From contig JAJEKV010000015.1 of NCBI GenBank assembly GCA_021234155.1, forward strand, positions 406,852 to 470,851: a stretch of 64,000 bases of DNA, given 5' to 3'. This stretch comes from Isoetes taiwanensis. Taxonomy: Eukaryota; Streptophyta; Lycopodiopsida; Isoetales; Isoetaceae. The notes beneath the pieces are model-generated. The model was given only the letters and a program-made list of their open reading frames with translations, was not told the origin of the DNA and made no database searches. A program made the position numbers and the translations under genes. This document shows, piece after piece, positions 53,609-64,000 of this stretch. Numbering within the stretch: position 1 is the stretch's first letter; each line of letters opens with the position of its first letter.

Positions 53609-55569
53609 CTTCAACATTTGGGAGTTTATCAGCGAGTGCAATCGTTGTTGACGAATTCGATCTATTGTCTTATAAATTCTTCATCCCGTATTCAAGTTTT
53701 CAGTCTTTTATTTCGTTTGTCATGTGACACTGTGCTCTTGTTGGTTTTTTTCTTGTAGGTTTGCTGTTTTTTGAAGGATCTCTTTAGGATCCACGCAAGA
53801 AGGTATATATAGATCTTATATTTCTGGCTATGTTCGAGCTTGCATATATTGCCCTTTGCATGCCTGGAAATGGTTATTTTATAGCGAGAATATGTGTTAC
53901 GGCATTGCCATTTATCAATTTTTTATATCCTTTATTGGGATCTGTTGGTCAAAATTTTTACATCTGCACATGTTACATATGTTCCTATTGGTTCAGTTCT
54001 ATTCTACATGGATTATTCCACTTTTGCATAAACGAACCTGGATGCAGGATAAAAAAGGATAAAAAAAGTTAATGTTTTTCTGTAATTACTCTTTCAGGTG
54101 ATCCTTATTTTGTTGGGGATTGCATATAGGATGTACATATTGGCTTTGACATTGTTTTAGAGTCTGTGGAAGAGTAAAAACCTCCAAGTATATTAGACAG
54201 CCTTTTCACATGGATTGGGACTGGAGGTTATCTTGTTCGAGCATGGTAAGGCATTCTATAGTTAAGGAAACAAGATGTGAAGGACATTACAGCATATGAT
54301 GATAAACTTTTGTCATTGACAACAAGTTTTTATTTTTCCAAACCTCAGTTCAAGGTATGTGGACAAATTTGAGGTGTGCTCTTATTTTATATTTAAGTTG
54401 GGTACTAACACCAAAGCATAGTCCTAATTAGTGATCTTGATAGATCTATCTCATCACCAGATGGAGTGGCCATTGCATCAGGTTGAGAATATCTGCTACC
54501 GCTAAAAGTGTATACTGTGATGGCATTACCTGCCATGGCATTTGACTTCAACATCTCTCTTAAAAGCATTGGACATATAGGTACGTGATATTTGCCACAT
54601 ATGATGTTAGTTGAGCATCCAAATTTCGACCCAAAATGTCAAAGTATGCCATTTGTGGTATCCAATAACATGGGCTTCAAGGTCGGTATGCACATTTTGA
54701 TGAATATGGGTTCTGATCTTTTCCAATCTAGACAGTTTCTGAGTTTGAAGTATTTAGATTTCAGTGAAGCTGCTCTGTGTTCCTATTTTATGATGCAACG
54801 CTGAATCGAAGCATGAGATTACTTGTAAAGTGATTTGTACAATTAAAAAATGGAACTGGAAAATGAATTATAGGTTGCTTATCTGAGCTAGATGGAAATA
54901 CCAGGGTTCAATTCCCTGGGCCTTTGAACTGTTTTTAATGAACTGTAATTCTCTTATTGACATTATATACATCGTTCATGTCATAATCTGGTAAGAATTA
55001 GATGGAAACCAGAATAAAACATTAAGAATTTGATGGATAAAACAAGATCAATCTAATCCATGGCAAAATTGATACTAGATGACCACTTTGTATTTGCAAA
55101 TGATAATGGTTTTCGCAGTGAGTATGCCTGTTTCTTTTTATTAAACCAAACCAATTGCATTTGTCAAAACACCCTTTATTTTATCCAAATATCACTACCT
55201 TGATAAAAGAAAAACCATTAGCCGTTTGATAAAATGTTGAGACATTTTGATTCGTGTGAAACAACATTGATTCATGTAAATAGATCTAAACAACTTTCTT
55301 AGGAAAACACTGAACAACTAAAGCTAAAATCATTAGTGGTTTGTTGCCTACATTTCTAATAGAACCACATACTTAAAGCATAAAATTAAAACACACCACT
55401 AAACTAAATATACTAACTACTATAAAAAATCATGATGGTGAACTGTGGTAAAAAACTAGTCATAGTTATTCAACATATTAACCCACAAAGTAATATTACT
55501 TTAATATAGTGGTTTTACATAAAAACTAATTTTTTGGGGGCCTTGTGAATGGATTTGGAGCAGTCACCA

Positions 55570-55609
55570 GCATATCTTGGGTATATTCTAGCATATACCC
55601 AAGATATGC
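55570..55609. repeat. Perfect 16-bp inverted repeat with 8-nt loop
   Basis: GCATATCTTGGGTATA, loop ttctagca, then the exact complement TATACCCAAGATATGC. No flanking element was identified. Confidence 0.9.
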
Positions 55610-57398
55610 CACAAACCCAAAAACATGGACCTAAGGATCGAACCCTTACCTTCAAGAAGTTATGGCCGATGGATACCAAAAGAAAGGGAAGTGCATCTGT
55701 TGGATCCAGGTGTAACTTCGAACCCAAAAAAGCGAGTTCAACTTGCCCTTCTACAATTTTAAAAGGGAAAAGGGTCTCGATTTTTCCTTTGAAGAAGAAG
55801 GGAAAAGGGCTAAGAAAAAAGGAAAAAGGGTCTTGATTAGAAGATAGAGTCGGATCTGAATCAGAAGCACTGAGATACAAAATGGTAAGAACAAAAAATG
55901 GAGAGTGAACTCCCTCCTGGAACAAAGAAAAAAAATTGTTATAAATAAAGGAAAGGTGGAAAAACCACCAAAACAAAAAGGAAAACAAGGATGAACAGAA
56001 TATGGTCCTTCAGCCTCTACATGTTGTTGATGCTTCGCAAAATGCCGTTAATGCAAGAGCAAGATACAGGAACTAGCAGCTGATGAATATCTATAGTTTG
56101 CATTCTTGTGTTAGGATAAAACTACTCGATCAATTTGGCTGTGCAGTCTTCATAATAGTCCTGCACAAGAAGAAGGAATTAAAAGAAAAAAGATAATCTA
56201 ACCACAATTTTTTTTTAAGCAGCCTCCCAAACATCAATATTTTGCCTAATATGACAACAAGAAAGCGCAATACTAAATACAAACTAGATTTTTCAAAGCA
56301 AGAACATCCAGCATACATTAAACACTGTAATAACCTTATTTTAGCTTCTGCACAACATCGCACTAGAATGGCAGATCGCAATTCAATGTTTGGGCGCCCC
56401 CAATTGAGGAAAAATCGGAGATCTTAGAATTTATTGCCATATAAAAAAGCAAGAAGGGCGAGATTGTTTGAAAGAAGATCTGAAGGGAGAAAAAATGGAA
56501 GGACAAACCCAGGCCCTGTGAATGCACAACAAAAGCTCCAAAAGAACAGGGTATCCATCCCAAATCATTCATGGCAGATTTGATGCATTAAATAGTTCCA
56601 AGCATTGCTAGGATGTGAAGCTGCAAGAAAAATACTCAATTGAATGAAGCATCCTCTAGCTTTAGTTTTAGTACATATGGTAAGCAAGCAGATCGAAAGT
56701 TAGCATCTAAAAAATGGGTATGGGATTTTTTTGCCAGCCCATTGACACAAATAGGCTGCAAACCATAGCCAATACCGGAACAAGGACCTGTTTCCCTCAA
56801 ACATGATGGCAAAACGGCCTTTGAGAATACTCTTGTACACGCCAAAACAAAGAAATCCTAATTTTGTGGGAAAAATATTGGAGCACCGACACTAACCTCA
56901 TATCGGCCTGCAAATCTTCGCATCTTCACAAACACTGAAAAAATGCTCTTAAGTATCAAACTACAAAGGGCAGGACTTCGCTTCTTGGCGCCTCCAATAA
57001 CCACGGAATGGTTGAGATCATGGCTTTTCTCAAGGAGGAAGTGGTCTGAGATCGTGGCTTTGCTCATGAAGGGATTGCTTGCAGAGCAAGAAAGAAAGGG
57101 TAAGATCCAAATCCCAGTGAGCCTTTGGATTGCAGTGTTTTTGTTGGACAGAGAGGGGAATTTCCCCTTGTTACATGTCCAGTCTTTGCTTTTTCTTTTT
57201 TTAAAATTTGAAAAAACATAGAAAGCATACGTGTCAACTCGAGAGCCCTTCTCAGGGCGGAAATATTAGAAACCTATTTTCCTCAAACAAAAAATCACAT
57301 TGACTTATATATGTTGTGACAAGAAATTTATCACCTGGGCTTGTGACAACATATCTTTTCTCAATGTCCCTGTACCGAATAGTTTGGAAATCTATCTT

Positions 57399-57470
57399 AG
57401 AGTAATAATGGATGTGTGTCAATCCAGCATCTAGAATAATACTGGATGTGTGTCAATGTCAATCCAAGAC
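57399..57470 (+). repeat. Short duplication
   Basis: agagtaataatggatgtgtg and its near copy agaataatactggatgtgtg follow each other, each continuing tcaat...ccag/ccaag. Confidence 0.75.
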
Positions 57471-58997
57471 ACACGGGATTTGAGCCTATGCTAGTGCCTT
57501 GTGTTCTGGTGCCTATAGGATATAGAGAAGCATTGTCCATAACAACCAGAGGATTTCTAGCTTGTGATGCTCCATGCGCAACATACGATGCTCCATCGTA
57601 TATCTCATGGGAAATTCCCCATCCAACAGCGTCTGCCGTATGGGCCCTCCGTCTATCCCCCCTGCGAGTGTCGAGCCAGGAAAAGAGGACATGAAGGTGC
57701 CATTCCTCACCTGCTCCTATGGACTCTTATAACAACGGAAGCAAATATGTCTACATCAGTAGTAGCAATAATAACAACAGACTACCATGAAGGATAGTGC
57801 AAACCATCTATCCATCACATCAGATACATCAATATAACAATACATCAACATAGCTCCTACCCAGGATCAAACTTGTGGGGAAGTCAATTGACAGATGGGA
57901 GAGCAGACCAAGTTATGGCAATGACTTGGATTGGCAATAGACAATGGCTAGGGTTGTGTAACGGTCTTGGCCAATATATGTATTTATGTATGTATGTACA
58001 CATGCATGGCATGTATGCAGCATGAGTCCAGGGTTTTGTCTCTTTGGAGAAAGGATTGTTGCAGAGCATGATGGCAAGGAGCGATTATGGGCAGTTTTGG
58101 AGCCCAAACTTTAAAGCATCATATCTCGGCAACCCGAGATCCTTTTTAAGTGATTTTTCTTTTACTGGAAGGCTTTTGAGTAAGCTTTCCGAATTAAGCC
58201 TGATCAGGCCAGAACTCATCCATATGAGAAAGTTATGATAGAAATTGTGATGCTGGATTATATGTTCTTCTGTAGTTTAATTCTTGGAGCTAGAAGGCGA
58301 TCTTTTGAGGCGCAAGCAACGGGAAAGGGTCCAGAGGTCTATGCATGAAGAAACTCTCAGATGGAGTTTTGCTTTTGATCAATTATCGATGGTGCCCATG
58401 ATCCCAATCACAATCTGGCCATGTCACAGTTGCTTGTCCATAACAAAAGCTTACCCTTCATAAGGAATACAAAACACCAACCATTCCTCCCATAAGGATT
58501 GCAATTTCATATTAGCTTCCATTAAATACATTAGTCACGACATTGCCAAGTTACTACTATACAAGGGATCGCCGACGCCCAACGACGCCGCTGCCGCCGA
58601 TGAACGACCTGACCGCCGCCGCTGATCGATGACATCGCTGCTCAACGACGACGACGCCGCTTCGAGGTCGCTCAACGACGGCCATCGTGGCCGACGGTCG
58701 GATTTGCCCGCGGCATGGGTACCGCCGCTGCCGGGTGCCCGCGGTCAAACACGCTGGCCACGCTGCTCAACGACGCCACAAATACGCCGCCGCTACCGCC
58801 GGCCAATGGGCGCGGAAATGGGCCGCAGCTGCTGCGGGTATATCAAGACGCTGCAGCGTGCCGCCGTTGAACGACGCGTGCACAACGCCGACGTGTCACG
58901 TCGCCTGCGGGCATGGTGCCGGGTGCTAAGCCGGCTCGCCAAGGCACCAAGACATCGCCAGCCTTAAACGCCGCTTAACGACGCCACACGCAGGAAT

Positions 58998-59050
58998 TTT
59001 TTTTTTTTTTTTTTTTACAAATAAAACCCTAACCCTAACCCTAACCCTAC
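58998..59050. repeat. Poly-T followed by CCCTAA repeats
   Basis: A T run of about 20 is followed by acaaataaaa and three perfect CCCTAA units plus a fourth ending in C (59027-59050). The unit is the six-base CCCTAA type, not the seven-base CCCTAAA usual in plants. Confidence 0.85.
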
Positions 59051-59123
59051 ATCCACGTTATAAGTGGATCCATCAAGAGTCACGTTATTCTTATTTTTGA
59101 GTGTTCTTCCCTATCTTGCTATA

Positions 59124-59400
59124 ATGGTCCGGCAGTTGAAGACCACCTTCGCGCGATATGTTCCTTCTAGCAAGAATCCTCCTCCTCCAAGGGAAGACAA
59201 CCCAAAGAACCCCCCGCTTCTCCCGGCCGAGAACCCTCCCTTCACCATCGCGGGCAAAGATGAGTGAAAAGGAGCTCGACAGATTGCAAACATCCGGGCG
59301 CTCCATGCGAACGACCGGGTAGAATGGCTCACCGAGCCAAACAAAGAGAAAACGACATTAATGGTGCGTATAATGATGCAAATGGTTGCATCAAACTCGC
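59124..59400 (+). pseudogene. Unidentified N-terminal coding remnant in the second CACTA element
   Basis: The open frame starts MVRQLKTTFARYVPSSKNPP with a proline-rich stretch and ends in GKDE. A frameshift continues KELDRLQTSGR and RMAHRAKQRENDINGA. It could be a piece of a CACTA accessory protein. I do not recognise a domain. Confidence 0.3.
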
Positions 59401-59559
59401 CACGCCCTCGATGGACATAAGTAATGTATGCTTTTTTATGAATGGAAACAATAAGTTTTTTTATCTATTTGTGTTGTCGCTGTATATGCTTATTTTTATG
59501 AATGGGAACAATCAAGATTTTTATTTATTTGTGTTATTTGTATTGTATGTTGTTTCGCT

Positions 59560-61210
59560 ATGTTAAACAATCACAGCTTGGTCGCTTAACGACGCGAGGA
59601 TCATTTGACGCCGTTAAACGACGCCATGATCATCCGACGTGGCATATGAGGGGGTATCGACGGCGCAGTTTCGATGTGGCATGCCTAGGTGTCGATCGAC
59701 GCCAGCTTGAGTTAATCGGGTTGAAATCTCATGATTGGCATAAGATGTTGCGCTTTGTTATGCCTATTGTTCTCCGAGGGGTCGCCTCACGACGGTCCAC
59801 TACATGCAATATGTCTCCCATCGAGTTTTCCGTGTTCGTGACGGGATTTAGAAAACACTGATGCTGAACTCTCACTTAACTTTTTTCTTTCTTAAATCAT
59901 ATTTAGATGGATTACAAGGAAGGAGATACCGACAAATGAAATTGCGACATGCTTAACTAAGGTCGCTGAGGCATGTTGTATGCTAGAGAAAGAATTCCCA
60001 ACAAGTTTTCTCGACATACAAACTCACTTACTAGTGCATTTAGTGGACGGCGTAGAGCTTGCAGCACAACAAATCCTAGATGGATGTTTTTTATAGAACG
60101 CTTTCAAGGTCCTCAAGGACTTCAGACGCCGGGCAAGGCAAGGCCGTAGGGTTGCATGGCCGAGGGTTGGTTAGCACGAGAGTCATTATTCTATGTCACC
60201 GAAGTTCTTGGCCGATCTACACCCCAATGCTCCACGATTATGGACCGATGAAGACACTCCAACTATAGTTGGAGAAGTTCCCGGCTGAAGACCACGTAAG
60301 AAATTGTTCACACTAGAAGAACAGTAAAAAAGTCAATAAGTTTCTCATCTACAACTCCACTCCCATGGAGAAATGGATAAAAAATACGAGGAAGAAAAAA
60401 ATAAAGAGAGATGAGGAGAGAAGACGCTATCGACAAAAGAATCGCAAACAACCACTTCCGCATCATCTAGGGTCCCCGCCAAGTGAGATAAACAATAAAT
60501 GGCTGCTCGAACAACTAGAGATGGCAAGGCAACGTGGCTAACATGTTTCTAGCGAAGAATTTGCATATGCTAAAGGCGTGTCACTATTTGTAAGTGCAAC
60601 TTAATAGCATATAATTCACGAAGTTTCGCTCGCTATTTTGAACATTTGTTCCTTTACTTTGTAGTATAATTCATATGCATCAATATGGTCTTCCGGTGCT
60701 CACTTTCGACGACAAAAGTGTGGATCATGGCAAACGACTTATGATTGTGGTATATCAGCAAAGTTTAGTACGCTTTGCCGACCGGGTAGTGCGCACCCAA
60801 ACCCAATCGAGGCAATGTTGGAATGGATTGGTACTATAAAGACTATCATGGAGGTTGATGCCCGGTAGTGCATTCAAAACAATGTTGTTTGATGCCGAAT
60901 GGTTTGATCTTGTGTGTACCGGGTGCTCATGCCACGACACGCAAAGATCCGAAAGTGGCCTCAGATTCACTAGATTCAACTCGCCTAGTATCGTGGGTCA
61001 AGACACACTCGTGAGGGTTGAGCAATGTGAACAAGTATGTTTACTTGGATGCAATAAAATTTATATATGTCATTAACAAAGGAACTAATGTAATAGAGGT
61101 TTTGTAGGTCACCTTCGCTCCGCATCCTTTGCAAGATCAGTGGTGGTTCAGAGTTCCATGTAAGGCTCGCCCCCCAAGATATTTGAAGGTGAAGAAGAGA
61201 TGGCGGCCGA
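59560..61210 (+). pseudogene. CACTA TNPD-type transposase remnants (DUF4218 and DUF4216)
   Basis: DUF4218 is clear: LELIGLKSHDWHKMLRFVMP and IVLRG, then after an intron-like gap (acceptor atatttag at about 59906) CCMLEKEFPTSFLDIQTHLL and VHLVDGVELA, RWMFFIERF, and shifted frames with MAEGWLARESLFYVTEV. Linker text follows (EKWIKNTRKKKIKRDEERRR). DUF4216 is seen at about 60855-61200: FKTMLFDAEWFDL, SGLRFTRFNSP, then DPLQ-like DQWWFRVPCKARP. These domains follow the Tnp2 catalytic part in CACTA transposases; that part is missing here. Several stops and shifts make it a relic. Confidence 0.75.
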
Positions 61211-62300
61211 ATAGGGAGGTTGGGGGTTGGGGGGTAGACTATTGTCATGATAGAAGACTACCATCGATTGAACCTTCATTACTTTATTATGATTATTATA
61301 TTTTCTTCCCACATATGAATAAGAAAATACTTTGGCATGCTAATTTGTGTATACTACAAACCATATTAGGCAACATTAGTATTGCAACTTCGGGTTATCA
61401 TAGACATTTATGCCAAGTTAATTGGCATCCTAGTATAGACCTATGGCTTGCAAGCCGATCGTATAGCTTCTACATACGCTTGAGTACACGCTTTATGTTT
61501 AATTAATCATAAAATGTGAAGATTCCCTTCAAAATGCAAGATTCATATACAAAAATCATATATGTATTCCCTTCAAAAATACAAAATTCATATAAAACCC
61601 ATACACAATTCAAATACACAAAACAAAGTGGATGCCAAAGGCACATCTAGTGGTATATATCAGCATCCAAGCAGATCCACTCGCGGGCTCAAGGTGCTCG
61701 ACGGTGATTTCCTCCACCCCGCCGTAACAAGCCTCCCGGCATGGAATCCAAGCCTCCCACCCAGGTGTGTCTCGCTTTCCCCAAGGAATTCATGTACGAG
61801 CACTTCCCCTGCATGCCCCGGGTTGGTCCGGTGCAACTTTGAAAGTAGGGCTTCAAAGAAATGTTTCCTTCCCAAAGGCCCCTATCCTCTAGCATACGGG
61901 CCAAGCACAACGAAGTTCACCATGCATTTCTTCGTGCACTCGAAGCCCGTATTGAGGGAAGGTTCCGGCCCCAAGAATGCGAAGCGAGGTCTTTCTTTGC
62001 CCCCTATCATGCAAATTTTGTCATGGCTTGCTTGAACTCCGCCTTTCTTGGGTTAGGTTCGCCTCTAGCCACCTCGACCGAGGCGCTCAGTGTGCTCCAA
62101 AGCATCCCCCGCCGCGACGGCTCTCCGGTGCGGATCAAGCTGCATGCATCGAGAAGCGCCATGGCAGATGTAGGTGAGGAGCCCCGGACGGCGGAGGAGG
62201 AGGAGGAAGCTCGGAGGGCGCAGGAGCGAGGACTGAGGGCTACGGAGAAGCCGGAGGACTAATAGGGCAATATATATGGCATCTCAAAGATACCTAAAAC
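61211..62300. other. Unidentified GC-rich segment in the second CACTA element
   Basis: Overlapping open frames on both strands at 61660-62262 reflect GC-rich composition. The plus frame ending EEEEEARRAQERGLRATEKPED could be a real C-terminus, perhaps captured host sequence. No family is recognised. Confidence 0.35.
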
Positions 62301-62410
62301 AAAAAAATTTCGTGACGACGCCGTTATAGCCGCTAACGCCGTTATAGACGCCGTTGATCGACCTTTAAACGCCGTTGAACGACGCTTATACGCCTTAAAA
62401 CGACGCTCGT
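62301..62410 (+). repeat. ACGACG/CGCCGTT subterminal-type block
   Basis: Six or more GACGCCGTTATAG, GCCGTTGA(t/a)CGAC and AACGACGC motifs within 110 bp, like the subterminal repeats of both CACTA elements. Confidence 0.7.
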
Positions 62411-63439
62411 TTTTTAAAAGTCATCGGGCCGGCTTTCATTTTTCCCATTTCTTTTATGATTTGAGTATTGCGAACCATCCTGATCCTAGTTTTTCATTGC
62501 GCTTATTGTGAGTTTTTTCTTTATTGCTTTTGGGATACATGGCCATGGAAGGTATGCTTCGACGCTTGAACCGCATTCGTGAGGAGATGAGGATTCAAGA
62601 GCAGAGAGATATGGAACCCGCTCTTCACAAGTAAGGCTACACTCAGAAGTTTATACACTTTATTGTATTTTATCTATTTTCTAATCTATAGCTTGGTGTA
62701 GGAGCCGCCGAGGGCATGAGAAGGAAGGGAATCCTCCGAAACCCTCCTCCACTCAAGATGAGGACTATGAAACAACGATCCATCTGGATGAAAGTGTTAA
62801 AGAAGTATGTGATTGGTGAGAAGGCATCACCAAATTGCTAGGAACCAGTGAGTCATTTAGCATGATGAGGGTGCTTCTTGAAAAGATGGTCGTGGTTTGG
62901 AAGCACCACAGAAAAACAAAGATTAACATGATACTAGCGCCGACATATGCATGGCTGACGCCGCATATACTTGACATGGAGCTATGGTTCAAAGGGGATG
63001 GACAAGTGGAGGACTTCACGATAGAAACCATAAGCCAAGCTCGAGGAGTATGTCAATTGTTCAAGTGATCTTTGTTCAATAAACCTATGTTTTGTACATT
63101 GTTATATTTTCTCTGGGTACAATCTAGCATTGATACATATGCATGAACATGATCCTCAAGGATTCTTTGAAGATATTTTGCATTCTTCGTTGATATCGCC
63201 TTCTTCGCCTCGATTTGCCATTTCGAGCCCCGAGGTTTCTCACACATTTCGACTTGGACTGGTAGAACCAAATTTTCCGAGATTATTTGTGGTTTGACTC
63301 TCCTCAGAAGCTCTTACAAATGGGACACTTCCATGTTCTAAATCTTTCAAATGCACATTCTTAGAAGTTTAGATGGACAAAAATTTTGGATTTTTTCTCC
63401 AACCCGACCGATAGAAGCAGCTACTAAATTTATGTTTCT
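62411..63439. other. Interior of the second CACTA element, exon-like scraps
   Basis: A short frame MAMEGMLRRLNRIREEMRIQ (62540-62630) ends at a possible donor. Further open bits lie at 62835-63068 (KMVVVWKHHRKTKINMILAP). They may belong to a transposon accessory gene. No domain is recognised. Confidence 0.35.
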
Positions 63440-64000
63440 TTTGTGGCTTGAAGTCAACTGCATCTTCCAAATCTTCCAAATCAGCTCTGCTGCCTCAAGA
63501 ATCCGCTGCCCCGACGGTTCTAATGCTAACCCTTTGACCTAGACCTTCTCCAAAAATTCAAAAATTGGGCCGTAGCCGGAGATGAATTAGGGATCCAAAT
63601 CGGCAAAAAATCAGAATTTATTTTCGTGCAATGCATTAATTATGAATTTAATCGCAGGTTGCCATCGCAAAAAGCCCCCACTTCTAATTGCCACATCGGG
63701 AGGAGGACAGGTCCAAACTCCGCTCCGCCGGCCCTTTGGTATAAGCGTTTCTGGCCGCAGCCTTCTGGCCACGCCTAATCGCAATGGATTAGAACTCGCC
63801 TTTCAAAACGAAACCCTTCTAGAGCCCCGGCAACTCACGGTTTACGCTTTGAGGCCCTCCCTTGTCGATTCGGCCGACCTAGCGACGCGGTCTTGAAGTG
63901 GAGTTGGGGTGTTGACGCCGTGAGCTGACCCTAAAATCCTCCCCGAGGCTGCTTTCCCCAAATTTCTCTCCCTAAGGCCCCGGGGAAGAACCGCAACCTC
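63440..64000 (+). repeat. Diverged copy of the 1.1 kb repeat, cut by the window edge
   Basis: From about 63489 (ctgctgcctcaagaatccgc) through the tail (ttctaatgc...tttgacctagacc, tccaaaaattcaaaaa) and into the head of the next unit (ggcaaaaaatcagaattta, atgcattaatta, cttctaattgccacatcggg, aggtccaaactccgctccg), the order follows the array at 42833-52328 with many substitutions. It has the same plus orientation. Confidence 0.8.

Larger units (their letters stand above)
52923..58554. other. Region between two CACTA ends, no gene recognised
   Basis: Noncoding, intron-like DNA with many small frames and no domain. It contains short tandem repeats (listed separately), a perfect hairpin at 55570-55609, a purine-rich block at about 55740-55840, and an LTR-like passage at about 58090-58250 (catatctcggcaacccgaga ... 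gagtaagctttccgaa) that resembles plant retrotransposon LTR text but lacks a partner. Confidence 0.5.
58555..64000 (+). mobile_element. Second CACTA element, running off the window, with TNPD remnants
   Basis: The left end TACTATACAAGGGATCGCC is a worn version of CACTACAAGGGATAG, the inverted right end of the first CACTA element. It is followed by the same CG-rich subterminal motifs to about 58996, a poly-T run and CCCTAA repeats. Inside are decayed TNPD transposase domains (59560-61210), unidentified GC-rich DNA, an ACGACG-type block at 62310-62405, and a diverged start of the 1.1 kb repeat from about 63440. The right end is not in the window. Confidence 0.65.

Noticed and set aside
58090-58250. 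Solo LTR
   Set aside because: The wording resembles plant LTRs, but no TG...CA borders or target duplication could be found.
59027-59050. Chromosome end
   Set aside because: Only about four CCCTAA units, with transposon sequence continuing on both sides; interstitial at most.
61562-62262. Conserved protein gene in the second CACTA element
   Set aside because: Overlapping open frames on both strands without a domain; kept only as an unidentified GC-rich segment.

Overview
The window is nuclear DNA from a land plant. A fern or another seedless vascular plant is the most likely source. The evidence is an intronless PLS-type pentatricopeptide repeat (PPR) gene whose 101-residue modules resemble each other closely, plus long gene-poor stretches crowded with decayed plant transposons: a Ty3/gypsy chromovirus, CACTA elements, LINEs, MITEs and a pogo-like element. 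There are no rRNA or tRNA genes and no CRISPR or bacterial operon structure. Species assignment is inference.

Layout. 1-2643: gene-poor, two weak ORFs, local repeats. 2644-14875: a 12.2 kb Ty3/gypsy chromovirus on the minus strand with two LTRs, gag, protease, RT, RNase H and integrase with a chromodomain. gag-pol is broken by many stops and frameshifts. Upstream of gag in element orientation lie two accessory genes. The first (13491 to 12249) begins with the histone H3 tail MARTKQTARK, continues through about 300 charged residues and ends in an H3-type histone fold, with its stop codon exactly where H3 stops. Some fold residues (LIP-R-APF, VTLMRQD) recall the centromeric variant CENH3. The second (11522 to 9999) is an intact 507-codon gene of unknown function. 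Both have a CTATAAATAG box about 100 bp before the ATG and a 70-bp dyad repeat further upstream (three copies in all), as if they carry their own duplicated promoter. A retroelement carrying a histone H3-like gene next to a chromodomain integrase is the main discovery here.

14876-22780: coding scraps (one with a DUF8039-like stretch), a 291-bp MITE, a 5'-truncated LINE with a perfect 10-bp target duplication, and a second decayed LINE. 25657-28188: intact 843-codon PPR gene; a PPR relic lies at 31720-32363. 28498-28768: a GC-rich foldback abutting a MITE. 31142-31476: four GCGAT palindromes. 35291-37910: a pogo/Tigger-type DDE transposase relic with a triplicated mini-exon module at its 3' end.

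40485-52922: a probable 12.4 kb CACTA element with no transposase; 9.5 kb of it is nine tandem copies of a 1.1 kb unit. 52923-58554: no recognisable gene. 58555 to the window end: a second CACTA element whose end faces the first one. It carries TNPD-type transposase remnants (DUF4218 and DUF4216) and the start of a diverged copy of the same 1.1 kb repeat. The second element may therefore be a relative of the autonomous form and the first a non-autonomous array-bearing form.
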